Below, piece by piece: positions 25,756 through 33,886 of a stretch of 64,000 bases of DNA. The notes below the pieces were generated by a model. That model had not been told where the DNA came from and did no database searches. It saw nothing but the letters and a program-made list of their open reading frames with translations. The stretch's first letter is position 1, and the number at the start of each line of letters is the position of its first letter. The position numbers and the translations under genes are program-made. This stretch comes from Tsukamurella conjunctivitidis (GTDB lineage: Bacteria > Actinomycetota > Actinomycetes > Mycobacteriales > Mycobacteriaceae). The stretch is from positions 1 through 64,000 of the forward strand of contig NZ_VIGX01000021.1 in the NCBI RefSeq assembly GCF_007858475.1, written 5' to 3'.

Positions 25756-26628
25756 TCAGCGCAGGTGGACCGCCGCCGCGGCGTGGATCGCGTCGGCCAG
25801 CCGCTCGGTGGCGCGCGTGTGCAACCGCCACGACTGCCAGTACAGCTTCACGTCCACGGTGTCGTCCGTGAGTCGGATCAGCGCGCCGCGGTCGAGGGCG
25901 TCGCCGAGGTCCGCCTCGGGCAGGCTGCCCCAGCCGAGCCCGGCGCGGACGGCGTGCGTGAAGGCCTCGGAGGACGGGATCCGGTGCATCGGCGGGGCCT
26001 CCTTGATCCCGCGGCGGTGGAGCACCTTGTTCTGCAGTTCGTCCTTGCGCAGGTCGAACTGGACGACCGGCATCTCGCGCCACCGCCACCGCCCGGCGAT
26101 GCGCCACCGCGCCGCGTACGCCGGCGTGCACACGGGGAGGTAGCGCATGGTTCCGAGGTACTCGACGGCGCAGCCCTGCACCGGTTCCGGGTCCGTGGTG
26201 ATGGCGGCGAGCACCGAGCCGGCGCGGAGCAGGTCCGCGGTGTGGTGCTCGTCGTCGACGACGAGACGCAACAGCGGACCGTCGGGAAGGGCGGCGACGG
26301 CTGCGATGACGTCCCGGAACCAGGTGGCGAGCGAGTCCGCGTTCACGCCCACGTCGAGCACGGCCGACCGCGCGCCGCCCGCGAGCCGGCCCAGCGCATC
26401 GGCCTCCAGGGAGGCGACGCCGCGTGCCAGGCCGAGCAGCACCTCGCCCTGCGCGGTGGGGCGGCAGGGGCCCTCCCGCGTGACCACGACGTGGCCCACC
26501 TGCTGTTCGAGCGCACGGATCCGCTGGCTGACCGCGGACTGCGTGATGCGCAATCGGGACGCGGCGGCGCCGAAGCTCTCCTCCTCGACCACCGCGATGA
26601 GGGTCTCCAGATGATGCCCGCTCAGCAT
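25756..26628 (-). CDS. lysG: LysR-type regulator LysG (ArgP family)
   Basis: This 290-residue LysR protein of the ArgP/LysG group has HTH residues 1-60 (SFGAAASRLRITQSAVSQRI) and a ligand domain for basic amino acids. It is divergent from lysE, the arrangement seen in C. glutamicum and in Rv1985c/Rv1986, where LysG activates lysE when lysine or arginine accumulates. TAGAAT (minus strand, 26635-26640) is 6 bases from the ATG, so it is leaderless. Confidence 0.9.
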   Translation of the reverse strand: MLSGHHLETLIAVVEEESFGAAASRLRITQSAVSQRIRALEQQVGHVVVTREGPCRPTAQGEVLLGLARGVASLEADALGRLAGGARSAVLDVGVNADSLATWFRDVIAAVAALPDGPLLRLVVDDEHHTADLLRAGSVLAAITTDPEPVQGCAVEYLGTMRYLPVCTPAYAARWRIAGRWRWREMPVVQFDLRKDELQNKVLHRRGIKEAPPMHRIPSSEAFTHAVRAGLGWGSLPEADLGDALDRGALIRLTDDTVDVKLYWQSWRLHTRATERLADAIHAAAAVHLR

Positions 26629-26658
26629 GAAGTGATTCTAATGGGTGATCGACTTTTC

Positions 26659-26674
26659 GCATTGGCGCTAATGC
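26659..26674. promoter_or_regulatory. LysG binding dyad in the lysG-lysE gap
   Basis: GCATT-N6-AATGC lies midway between the divergent starts and fits a LysR-type T-N11-A site. It is 12 bases upstream of the lysE -10 box TAGCGT (26687-26692), the place expected for activation. Confidence 0.5.
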
Positions 26675-26699
26675 GCACCGCCCTCCTAGCGTCGACGCC

Positions 26700-27311
26700 A
26701 TGACCTCCGCACTCCTCGCCGGCCTCGGGCTCGGACTCTCGCTCATCGTGGCGATCGGCGCCCAGAACGCCTACGTCCTGCAGGTGGGCGTGCGCGGCCG
26801 CGGTCTGGGCGCCGTGATCGCGGTGTGCATCGCCTCGGATGTGGCCCTGATCCTCGCCGGGGTCGCGGGCCTCGGCGCCGCCGTCTCGGGGCGGCCGCTG
26901 CTCCTCGAGGTGGTGAAGTGGGCGGGCGTCGTCGTGCTGGTCGGCTACGGCCTGCGATCGCTGTGGTCGGCGCGCCGGTCCGAGGGACTCGTCGCGGGCG
27001 GCGACGGGGGCGCGTCCGTCGCGGCCGTCGTGACGGGAGTGGTGGCGCTCACCTGGCTGAACCCGCACGTCTACCTCGACACCGTGCTGCTGCTCGGCTC
27101 GGCGTCCACGCGCTACGCGGGCGACCGCTGGTGGTTCGCTCTCGGCGCCGTGGTCGCGAGCATCGCCTGGTTCTGCCTGCTCGGCTTCGGCGCGCGGCGC
27201 ATGTCCGGAGTCCTCGGACGGCCGGCGGTGTGGCGCGGGATCAACCTCGGCATCGGAGCCCTGCTCCTGCTCCTGGCCCTGCGGCTCGCGACGATGCCCC
27301 TCGGCGGCTGA
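26700..27311 (+). CDS. lysE: LysE-family L-lysine/arginine exporter
   Basis: This 203-residue inner-membrane protein has about six hydrophobic helices. GAQNAYVLQVG (about 20-30) and LTWLNPHVYLDTVLLLG (about 116-132) are the family signatures. It exports lysine and arginine to prevent overload. It is divergent from lysG and leaderless (TAGCGT 7 bases before the ATG). Confidence 0.92.
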   Translation: MTSALLAGLGLGLSLIVAIGAQNAYVLQVGVRGRGLGAVIAVCIASDVALILAGVAGLGAAVSGRPLLLEVVKWAGVVVLVGYGLRSLWSARRSEGLVAGGDGGASVAAVVTGVVALTWLNPHVYLDTVLLLGSASTRYAGDRWWFALGAVVASIAWFCLLGFGARRMSGVLGRPAVWRGINLGIGALLLLLALRLATMPLGG

Positions 27312-27381
27312 CACGAGTGTGCGATCGTCGCCGCTGAGCGGTCACGATCCCACACACGTCGAGGCGCGTACGTTGGAATGC

Positions 27382-28032
27382 ATGGCAGCTGTCACGATCA
27401 TCGGTGGACACGGCAAGATCGCGCTGATCCTGGCGCGCGTCCTCAGCTCCCGGGGCGACGCGGTCACCTCGTGGATCCGCAATCCGGAGCACGCGGCGGA
27501 CGTCGCCGCGACCGGCGCGAAACCCCTCGTCCTCGACGTGGAGCAGGCGTCGCGCGAGGAGATCGCGGCGGCGCTCGCGGGCGCCGACGCGGTGGTCTTC
27601 TCCGCGGGCGCCGGCGGCGGCGACCCGGCGCGCACCTACGCGGTGGACCGCGACGCGGCGATCCGCTCCGTCCAGGCCGCCGAAGCCGCCGGCGCGAAGC
27701 GCTACGTGATGGTCTCCTACCTCGGCGCCGCCCCCGATCACGGCGTCCCGGAGACGGATTCCTTCTTCCCCTACGCCGAGGCGAAGGCCGCCGCGGACGT
27801 GGCGCTGCGGGCCTCCGACCTGGATTGGACCGTGCTCATGCCGGGCCGCCTCACCCTCGACGAGCCCACGGGGCGGGTGGATCCCGAGGCGGTGCGGTCC
27901 GCGGACAACCCCGGCACGTCGCGCGCGAACGTCGCGCTGGTAGCGGCCTCGGTACTGGATCGTCCGGACACCGTCGGGAAGGATCTGCCGTTCACCGACG
28001 GCGACGTGCGCATCGAGGAGGCCTGGACCTAG
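27382..28032 (+). CDS. NAD(P)-binding reductase, atypical SDR
   Basis: This 216-residue protein of the NmrA/YwnB-like NAD(P)-binding group has TIIGGHGKIALILARVL at about 5-21 as the Rossmann loop, PYAEAKAAAD at about 133-142 and the late PGRLTLDEPTG. It probably reduces or binds a small quinone- or flavin-type ligand (inference from the family). TACGTT (27369-27374) is 7 bases from the ATG, so it is leaderless. A hairpin terminator follows. No partner gene is evident. Confidence 0.8.
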   Translation: MAAVTIIGGHGKIALILARVLSSRGDAVTSWIRNPEHAADVAATGAKPLVLDVEQASREEIAAALAGADAVVFSAGAGGGDPARTYAVDRDAAIRSVQAAEAAGAKRYVMVSYLGAAPDHGVPETDSFFPYAEAKAAADVALRASDLDWTVLMPGRLTLDEPTGRVDPEAVRSADNPGTSRANVALVAASVLDRPDTVGKDLPFTDGDVRIEEAWT

Positions 28033-28046
28033 GCCCTCGGAAACGA

Positions 28047-28086
28047 CTCGGGCCCGGCACCGTCCTTGGACGATGCCGGGCCCGAG
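28047..28086. terminator. Bidirectional hairpin terminator
   Basis: The 19-base arms (28047-28065 and 28068-28086) pair with one mismatch around a TT loop, between the convergent ends of the reductase gene and pntB. The stem is very GC-rich and has no U-run. Confidence 0.8.
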
Positions 28087-28099
28087 GTCCCTCCGCGCG

Positions 28100-29548
28100 T
28101 CAGCGCATCGCGGAGAGGATGTCCTGCACGCGGTCCTTGGCGTCGCCGAAGAGCATCGCCGAGTTCTCGCGGAAGAACAGCGGGTTCTGGACGCCGGCGT
28201 AACCGGCGGCCATGGACCGCTTGAAGACGATCACGTTCTCGGCGTTCCAGACCTCGAGGACGGGCATGCCCGCGATGGGGCTGCTCGGATCCTCGGCCGC
28301 CGCCGGGTTCACGGTGTCGTTGGCGCCGATCACCAGGACCACGTCGGTCTCGGGGAAGTCGTCGTTGATCTCGTCCATCTCGAGCACCACGTCGTACGGC
28401 ACCTTCGCCTCGGCGAGGAGCACGTTCATGTGGCCGGGCAGGCGACCCGCGACCGGGTGGATGCCGAACCGGACGTTCACGCCCTTCTTCCGGAGCTCGC
28501 TGGTCAGCTCGGCCACGCCGTACTGCGCCTGGGCGACGGCCATGCCGTAGCCCGGGGTGATGACGACGGACTTCGCGCCGGTGAGGAGCTCGGCGACCTG
28601 GTCGGCGTTGACCTCGCGGTGCTCGCCGTAGTCCTTGTCGTCGGCCGGGCCGGCCTCGATGCCGAAGCCGCCCGCGATCACGGAGATGAACGAGCGGTTC
28701 ATCGCCTTGCACATGATGTAGCTCAGGTACGCACCCGAGGAGCCGACGAGCGCACCGGTCACGATGAGCAGGTCGTTGCTCAGCAGGAAGCCCGACGCGG
28801 CCGCGGCCCAACCCGAGTAGCTGTTGAGCATCGAGATGACGACGGGCATGTCGCCGCCGCCGATCGAGGCGACCAGGTGCCACCCCAGGAACAGGGCGAG
28901 CGCGGTGATGACGCCGAGCAGGATCAGCGAGGTCGTGTCGTGGTGCGTGTCGCGCGAGACGTACACGGCGGTGAGCACGACGAAGACCACGATCGAGCCG
29001 ACGTTGATGAGGTTCTTGCCGGGCAGCATGAGCGGCGCCGACTTCATCTTCCCGGACAGCTTGCGGTTGGCGACGATCGAGCCGGTCAGGGTGACCGCAC
29101 CGATGAAGATGCCGATCGCGATCTCGGCCTCGTGGATGTTGGTCAGCGACCGGATGTCATCGGGGTTGACGCCCGTGGTGTCGAAGCCCTCGATCGCGCC
29201 GTTCCAGCCGATGAGGACGGCGGCCAGGCCCACGAAGGAGTGCAGCAGCGCGATGAGCTCGGGCATGCCCGTCATCTCGACGATGCGCGCGCGCCAGAAA
29301 CCGATGAGGGCGCCGACGATGATGGCGCCGACCAGCAGGGCCACCGGCAGCCAGGTCAGGTCGAGCTCGGGCTGCAGGACCTTGTCGATCACCAGCGCGA
29401 TCGTCGCCACGAGGGCGATACCCATGCCGGCGATGCCGTAGGTCAGGCCGCTCTTGGAGGTCTCGTGCTTCGACAGCCCGGCCAGCGAGAGGATGAACAG
29501 CAGCGACGCGACGATGTACGCCGCAACGGAGATTGCAGTGATACTCAT
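28100..29548 (-). CDS. pntB: NAD(P) transhydrogenase beta subunit
   Basis: This 482-residue membrane subunit has an N-terminal half with about eight helices forming the proton channel with the alpha subunit. The C-terminal half (about 300-482) is the NADP(H)-binding dIII domain with [10 protein letters not shown]. It couples proton entry to hydride transfer from NADH to NADP+. The ATG is 7 bases after the pntA stop, giving a two-gene operon. A longer frame upstream would run into pntA. A hairpin follows the stop. Confidence 0.95.
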   Translation of the reverse strand: MSITAISVAAYIVASLLFILSLAGLSKHETSKSGLTYGIAGMGIALVATIALVIDKVLQPELDLTWLPVALLVGAIIVGALIGFWRARIVEMTGMPELIALLHSFVGLAAVLIGWNGAIEGFDTTGVNPDDIRSLTNIHEAEIAIGIFIGAVTLTGSIVANRKLSGKMKSAPLMLPGKNLINVGSIVVFVVLTAVYVSRDTHHDTTSLILLGVITALALFLGWHLVASIGGGDMPVVISMLNSYSGWAAAASGFLLSNDLLIVTGALVGSSGAYLSYIMCKAMNRSFISVIAGGFGIEAGPADDKDYGEHREVNADQVAELLTGAKSVVITPGYGMAVAQAQYGVAELTSELRKKGVNVRFGIHPVAGRLPGHMNVLLAEAKVPYDVVLEMDEINDDFPETDVVLVIGANDTVNPAAAEDPSSPIAGMPVLEVWNAENVIVFKRSMAAGYAGVQNPLFFRENSAMLFGDAKDRVQDILSAMR

Positions 29549-29555
29549 GGTTGGC

Positions 29556-31082
29556 TCATGCCCCCTTGCTGAACATGGCGAGCATGCGGCGGGTGACCGC
29601 GAAGCCACCGAAGATGTTGATCGACGCGACCAGGATCGCGATCGTCGACAGCACCAGGACCGTGGTGGTGTTGGTGGCGACCTGCAGCAGGGCGCCGACC
29701 ACCACCACGCCGGAGATGGCGTTGGTGACCGACATCAGCGGCGTGTGCAGCGCGTGCGCCACGTTGCCGATGACGTAGTAGCCGATGACGATCGCCAGCA
29801 TGAGCACGGTGAAGTGCTGCGGCAGCGGGTTCGGCGAGAAGCTGATGAGCAGGCCGAAGAGGACGACCCCCACGAGGGTGAGCGAGACCTTCTTCGAGGC
29901 CGACATCGGCTCCTTGACGGGCTTCGCCTCGGCCTCGGCGGCGGGCGCCGCCTTGGGCGCGGCCGACACCTGCACGGGCGGCGGCGGGAACAGCAGCTCA
30001 CCCGCGCGGGTCACGGTGATCGACCGCTGGACCGGGTCCTCGAAGTCGAGCACGAGCTGCCCGTCCTTCTCGGGCGTCACCAGCTTGAGCAGGTTGACGA
30101 GGTTCGTGCCGTACAGCTGCGAGGCCTGCGCGGGCAGGCGGCCCGCGAGGTCGGTGTAGCCGATGATGGTGACGCCGTTCGGCGTGACGATCGCCTCGTC
30201 CTTGACGGTGCCCGCGACGTTGCCGCCGTTCTGCGCCGCCATGTCGACGATGACGCTGCCGGGCTTCATCGACGCGACCATCTCCTCGGAGATGATCCGC
30301 GGCGCCGGGCGCCCGGGGATCAGGGCCGTGGTGATGATGATGTCGACGTCCTTGCACTGCTCGGCGTACAGCTGCGCCTCGCGTGCCTTGTAGTCGTCGT
30401 CCATCTCCTTGGCGTAGCCGGTGGCCGAGACCTCGGCCTGCTCGTTCGCCACGGAGAGGTACTCGCCGCCCAGCGACGCGACCTGGTCGGCCACCTCGGG
30501 ACGCGGATCGGTCGCGCGGACGATGGCGCCCAGCGATCCGGCGGCGCCGATCGCGGCGAGACCGGCGACGCCGGCGCCCACCACGAGCACCTTGGCCGGC
30601 GGGACCTTGCCGGCCGCCGTGACCTGGCCGGTGAAGAAGCGACCGAAGACGTGCGCGGCCTCGACCACGGCGCGGTAGCCGGCGATGTTCGCCATCGACG
30701 ACAGCACGTCCATCGACTGCGCGCGCGAGATGCGCGGCACCGACTCCATGGCCAGAGCCGTCAGCTCGCGGCGGCGCAGATCCTCGAGCAGCTCGGGGTT
30801 CTGCGCGGGCGCAAGGAGCCCGGCGACGGTCGCGCCCGGGCGGATTCCGTCGAGCTGGGCCGCCGACGGGGCGTTGACACCGAGCACGATGTCGGCGGCG
30901 CGAGCGTCACCGATCGACGCGCCTGCCTCCACGTAGGCCTCATCCGCGAACGAGGACGCCGCACCGGCGCCCGAGTCCACGACCACCTCGTAGCCGAGCT
31001 TGATCAGCTGGGCCACCGTGGCGGGGGTTGCGGCGACGCGGGTCTCGCCCGGCTGCGCCTCTTTCAAAGCTCCGATGATCAT
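29556..31082 (-). CDS. pntA: NAD(P) transhydrogenase alpha subunit, fused form
   Basis: This 508-residue protein joins the NAD-binding domain dI (about 1-375, with RVAATP and [15 protein letters not shown]) and the membrane part dII (about 410-508, four helices) through a Pro/Ala linker. Mycobacteria usually split these as pntAa and pntAb; here they are one chain as in E. coli. The start was set at the ATG that has GGGAG 8 bases upstream; a GTG five codons earlier is possible. The 258 bases upstream hold a weak minus-strand -10 TATGGT (31323-31328), which would give a long leader. Confidence 0.93.
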   Translation of the reverse strand: MIIGALKEAQPGETRVAATPATVAQLIKLGYEVVVDSGAGAASSFADEAYVEAGASIGDARAADIVLGVNAPSAAQLDGIRPGATVAGLLAPAQNPELLEDLRRRELTALAMESVPRISRAQSMDVLSSMANIAGYRAVVEAAHVFGRFFTGQVTAAGKVPPAKVLVVGAGVAGLAAIGAAGSLGAIVRATDPRPEVADQVASLGGEYLSVANEQAEVSATGYAKEMDDDYKAREAQLYAEQCKDVDIIITTALIPGRPAPRIISEEMVASMKPGSVIVDMAAQNGGNVAGTVKDEAIVTPNGVTIIGYTDLAGRLPAQASQLYGTNLVNLLKLVTPEKDGQLVLDFEDPVQRSITVTRAGELLFPPPPVQVSAAPKAAPAAEAEAKPVKEPMSASKKVSLTLVGVVLFGLLISFSPNPLPQHFTVLMLAIVIGYYVIGNVAHALHTPLMSVTNAISGVVVVGALLQVATNTTTVLVLSTIAILVASINIFGGFAVTRRMLAMFSKGA

Positions 31083-31340
31083 GCGCAGCACTCCCACTGC
31101 CGACCCGGATGCGGGGTCATGGTCGGTCCACCGACATTCATTGATTCGTTCCTGTCGTCCCTACCGGGCCGCGGATGCGCGCCCGGAGCTCCGGCAACGC
31201 GGCGAATCCGTGCGTGTACGACCCCGCCGCGGTGTGAACGGAGGCGAATTTACGCGGAAGGCCCGGGGTCGCCGGGCATCGCGAGGGCACGCTGGTCGCC
31301 TGATGCACAGAACAGTGGGCTGACCATAACACACCCAAAC

Positions 31341-31847
31341 TTACTCGAAAGTAGGGTCCTTAGCGGCGACAATGGGCTGGTCGAGGGCGGTATCGCCGGG
31401 CAGATCGACGCTCATGTAGCGGTCGATCAGTGTCGCGAATGTGCGCAATTCCTCACGCGACCAATCGGCCGTCCGAGCCTCGATCCGGCGGCGCCATTCG
31501 CGGTCCGTCTCGGCCAGCACCCGCTCGGCCCGCTCGGTCAGGCGCAGCTGCCGTGAGCGGGGGTTGCCGGGATCGACATCGCGGGTGATCAGACCCCGAC
31601 GTTCCAGGCCCGCGAGTTGGCGACTGGCGGTGGACTTGTCGATCGAGACGGCCTCCGCCAGGTCGACCGCGCGGATCCCCGGAGATTCGTGCAGGACGAA
31701 CAGCAGCGTGAAGTCGACGTAGGAGACCTCCGCGCCGACGAACCGGGCGTCGCTGCGGATCCGTTTGGCCAGCCCGACGATGCCTCGGACGATGAGGTCG
31801 ACCTCATCCGGATCCGGTGGCGGCGCCCCCGGGAGGCCGCCTGACAT
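31341..31847 (-). CDS. MarR-family transcriptional regulator
   Basis: This 168-residue protein has a winged helix at about 50-115 (VDLAEAVSIDKSTASRQLAGLERRGLI, a wing with NPRSRQLRLTERAE). No Cys is present, so redox sensing is unlikely. Its ATG shares one base with the stop of the dehydrogenase gene (TGATG), so the two are co-translated and it may control that gene or the divergent cysteine-rich protein gene. Confidence 0.85.
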   Translation of the reverse strand: MSGGLPGAPPPDPDEVDLIVRGIVGLAKRIRSDARFVGAEVSYVDFTLLFVLHESPGIRAVDLAEAVSIDKSTASRQLAGLERRGLITRDVDPGNPRSRQLRLTERAERVLAETDREWRRRIEARTADWSREELRTFATLIDRYMSVDLPGDTALDQPIVAAKDPTFE

Positions 31848-32767
31848 CAGTAGCCCCGGTCGGCGTCGATCACGGCGAGCGGCTCCATGTCGTTGGCGAA
31901 GCGGCGAACGTTCACCTCGACGCGGGCGAGCAGTGCGGGGCGAAGGTGCTGCGGCGGGTTCGCGACGTGCGGCGTGATGATCGCGTTGGGGATCGACCAC
32001 AGCGGGTGGTCGTCGGGCAGCGGTTCGGGATCGGTCACATCCAGGCCGACGCCGCCGATCGCGCCCTTGCGCAGCGCGGCGACCAGGGCGTCCGTATCGA
32101 TCAGCGAGCCCCGCGCGACGTTGATGATCCACGAGTGCGGCTTGAGCTGCTCCAGCACCTTCGCGTTCACCAGGGCGCGGGTCTCCGCGGTCGACGGTGC
32201 CGCCAGGATCACGTGGTCCACGGCGGCCCAGACCTCGTCGAGCCGGTCCGCGGTCACCACCACGGCGTCGGAGACGTCGGTACCCGACCGGTTGACGGCG
32301 ACGACCTTGACGCCGAGTCCGCGGAGCGCCGGGATGAGGTCCCGTCCGATGCCGCCCGCGCCGACGATCGCCACCGTCGTGCCGCCGAGCCGGCCCGTGC
32401 GCGCGGCGGCGCCGGCCGCGTCCCACGCGGTCTCGCGCCGCCAGAGCCCGCGCACGCCGGCGAGGAGGAGCGCGATCGCCTGCTCGGCGACGGTGCCGGA
32501 GTATGCCCCGGCCGCCGAGGTGAAGACGACCTTCGGGTTGGCGGTGACGACGCCGCTGTCGAGGAAGCCCTCGACACCGGCGAAGGGCAGTTGGACCCAG
32601 CGCACGCTCGGCGGCAGCGTGGGCAGGGGCGCACGGGAGTCGGTCCAGACCAGGCCGTCGGCCCGCGCCAACGGGCCGGGCTCGCCGCCGCCGGCGCTGA
32701 TCGCGGCGTCGAAGTCGGGATCGGGCTTCGGCCCCACGGCGATGACGGGCGCGTCGTCGAATGACAT
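31847..32767 (-). CDS. D-2-hydroxyacid dehydrogenase
   Basis: This 306-residue NAD-dependent D-isomer-specific 2-hydroxyacid dehydrogenase has the Rossmann motif GAGGIGRDL (about 150-158), the Arg of NVARGSLID, the Glu in the following helix region DVTDPEPLP and the His of ITPHVAN, the usual catalytic set. It reduces 2-ketoacids or oxidises D-2-hydroxyacids. TAGGCT (minus strand, 32775-32780) is 7 bases from the ATG, so it is leaderless. It is first in a two-gene unit with marR. Confidence 0.87.
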   Translation of the reverse strand: MSFDDAPVIAVGPKPDPDFDAAISAGGGEPGPLARADGLVWTDSRAPLPTLPPSVRWVQLPFAGVEGFLDSGVVTANPKVVFTSAAGAYSGTVAEQAIALLLAGVRGLWRRETAWDAAGAAARTGRLGGTTVAIVGAGGIGRDLIPALRGLGVKVVAVNRSGTDVSDAVVVTADRLDEVWAAVDHVILAAPSTAETRALVNAKVLEQLKPHSWIINVARGSLIDTDALVAALRKGAIGGVGLDVTDPEPLPDDHPLWSIPNAIITPHVANPPQHLRPALLARVEVNVRRFANDMEPLAVIDADRGY

Positions 32768-32832
32768 GCCGCAAAGCCTAATGAGCCCGCGTCGGCGCCG
32801 TGGGTCAGCCGCGCCGATCAATGTGTGAAAAC

Positions 32833-32876
32833 TGAGACTTGTGTTACCTAGTGAGTCTCAAGTTAAGATTGAGACT
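32833..32876. promoter_or_regulatory. Triple TGAGACT operator over the promoter of the Cys-rich gene
   Basis: TGAGACT occurs at 32833-32839, inverted at 32854-32860, and again at 32870-32876. The last two form the perfect 8-bp dyad AGTCTCAA-GTTAAGA-TTGAGACT, which covers the -10 TAAGAT (32864-32869) and ends at the start codon. A repressor bound here would block the transcription start of the downstream gene. The divergent MarR is the nearest candidate. Confidence 0.6.
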
Positions 32877-33494
32877 ATGTCGATGCCCTTTCTGCAGCCC
32901 GCGCAGCCGCGTCTCGCCGCGCTCCGGCGTCGCCTCGAGGCGACGCCCGTGGGCCGGCGGCTGGACGAGGTGCGGCCGACCACCACCTGGAAGGTGGTCA
33001 GCTCGGTGATCTACTCCGGCCTGATCGCCGCGCTCGTGGTGGGCGCCGCGGCGCTGCTGCTCGGCGTCAAGCCGTCGAGCCCGGAGGTCGCGCAGGTCAG
33101 TTCCGTCGAGGTCGGCGACTGCGTCACCGTCTCCGGGGACCGCGTCACCCGCACCGGATGCGACGGCGACGGTTTCAGCTTCGCCGTCGCCGAGAAGGCC
33201 GCCGCGAAGACCGCCTGCAGCCTGCCGAGCTACGCCCGCGTCGAATCGGCCGGCTCGGTGCTGTGCGTGGTCCCCAAGCTCGCACTGGGCAACTGCTACC
33301 AGGTCAAGCAGGACCGGGTCGCCACCACCGACATCCGCCCCGTCGACTGCCCGACCGCGCTGGGCAGCGCACCGTCGAACGTGATCCGCGTGATCGAGCG
33401 CGCGGCCGGCGCCCCGCTGACCTGCCGCGGCTCGGCGGCCCTGAACTACGCCGCACCGCAGCGCATGAGCTACTGCATCGCGCCGGTCACCTAG
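32877..33494 (+). CDS. Membrane-anchored Cys-rich extracytoplasmic protein (LppU-like)
   Basis: This 205-residue protein has a basic cytoplasmic tail (1-38), one membrane helix (about 40-63), then an outside domain with eight cysteines, enough for four disulfides. GDCVTVSG and LGNCYQVKQDRVATTDIRPVDCPTA resemble the repeating unit of LppU/SCO3897-type proteins of actinomycetes; function unknown. It is leaderless, with TAAGAT ending 7 bases before the ATG, under a clear operator. It is convergent with ptsH across a strong terminator. Confidence 0.7.
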   Translation: MSMPFLQPAQPRLAALRRRLEATPVGRRLDEVRPTTTWKVVSSVIYSGLIAALVVGAAALLLGVKPSSPEVAQVSSVEVGDCVTVSGDRVTRTGCDGDGFSFAVAEKAAAKTACSLPSYARVESAGSVLCVVPKLALGNCYQVKQDRVATTDIRPVDCPTALGSAPSNVIRVIERAAGAPLTCRGSAALNYAAPQRMSYCIAPVT

Positions 33495-33502
33495 ACCGGG
33501 CT

Positions 33503-33550
33503 CGACGCAGAAGGGGCGGCCGGATCGATCCGGCCGCCCCTTCTGCGTCG
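33503..33550. terminator. Perfect 48-bp palindromic bidirectional terminator
   Basis: Arms 33503-33526 and 33527-33550 are exact inverse complements over 24 bp with no spacer, between the convergent ends of the Cys-rich protein gene and ptsH. It would form an extremely stable hairpin on either strand. Confidence 0.85.
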
Positions 33551-33560
33551 CACGGTCCGC

Positions 33561-33818
33561 TCAGGCGTCGAGGTCCTGGGCGACGAGGGACGCGATCGCG
33601 TCGACGGTGCCCTGATCGGCGGATTCGACGGTGACCTCCACGCCCTGCTCGGCGCCCAGGGTCATGATCATCAGCGCGGATCCGGCGTCCACCGGCTCGC
33701 CGCCGGCGACGGACAGGGTGACCTCGTGGCCCGACTCGTTGACGGCGTTCGCGATCACGGCGGCGGGGCGGGCGTGCAGGCCGACGGCCGATCCGACGGC
33801 GACGGTGGTGCTGGGCAT
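33561..33818 (-). CDS. ptsH: Phosphocarrier protein HPr
   Basis: This 85-residue HPr has His15 in GLHARPA, the site phosphorylated by enzyme I. SALMIMTLG near residue 47 is the place of the regulatory Ser in low-GC bacteria. It passes phosphate from PtsI to FruA. It is last in the fruR-fruK-fruA-ptsH run, 68 bases after fruA. A palindromic terminator follows. Confidence 0.95.
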   Translation of the reverse strand: MPSTTVAVGSAVGLHARPAAVIANAVNESGHEVTLSVAGGEPVDAGSALMIMTLGAEQGVEVTVESADQGTVDAIASLVAQDLDA

Positions 33819-33886
33819 GTCTCTCCTCGTGGGGTGGTGGTGGAGTCCGCGCAGCCGGTCGGCGGCGGATGTGGTCCGGACCAGTA

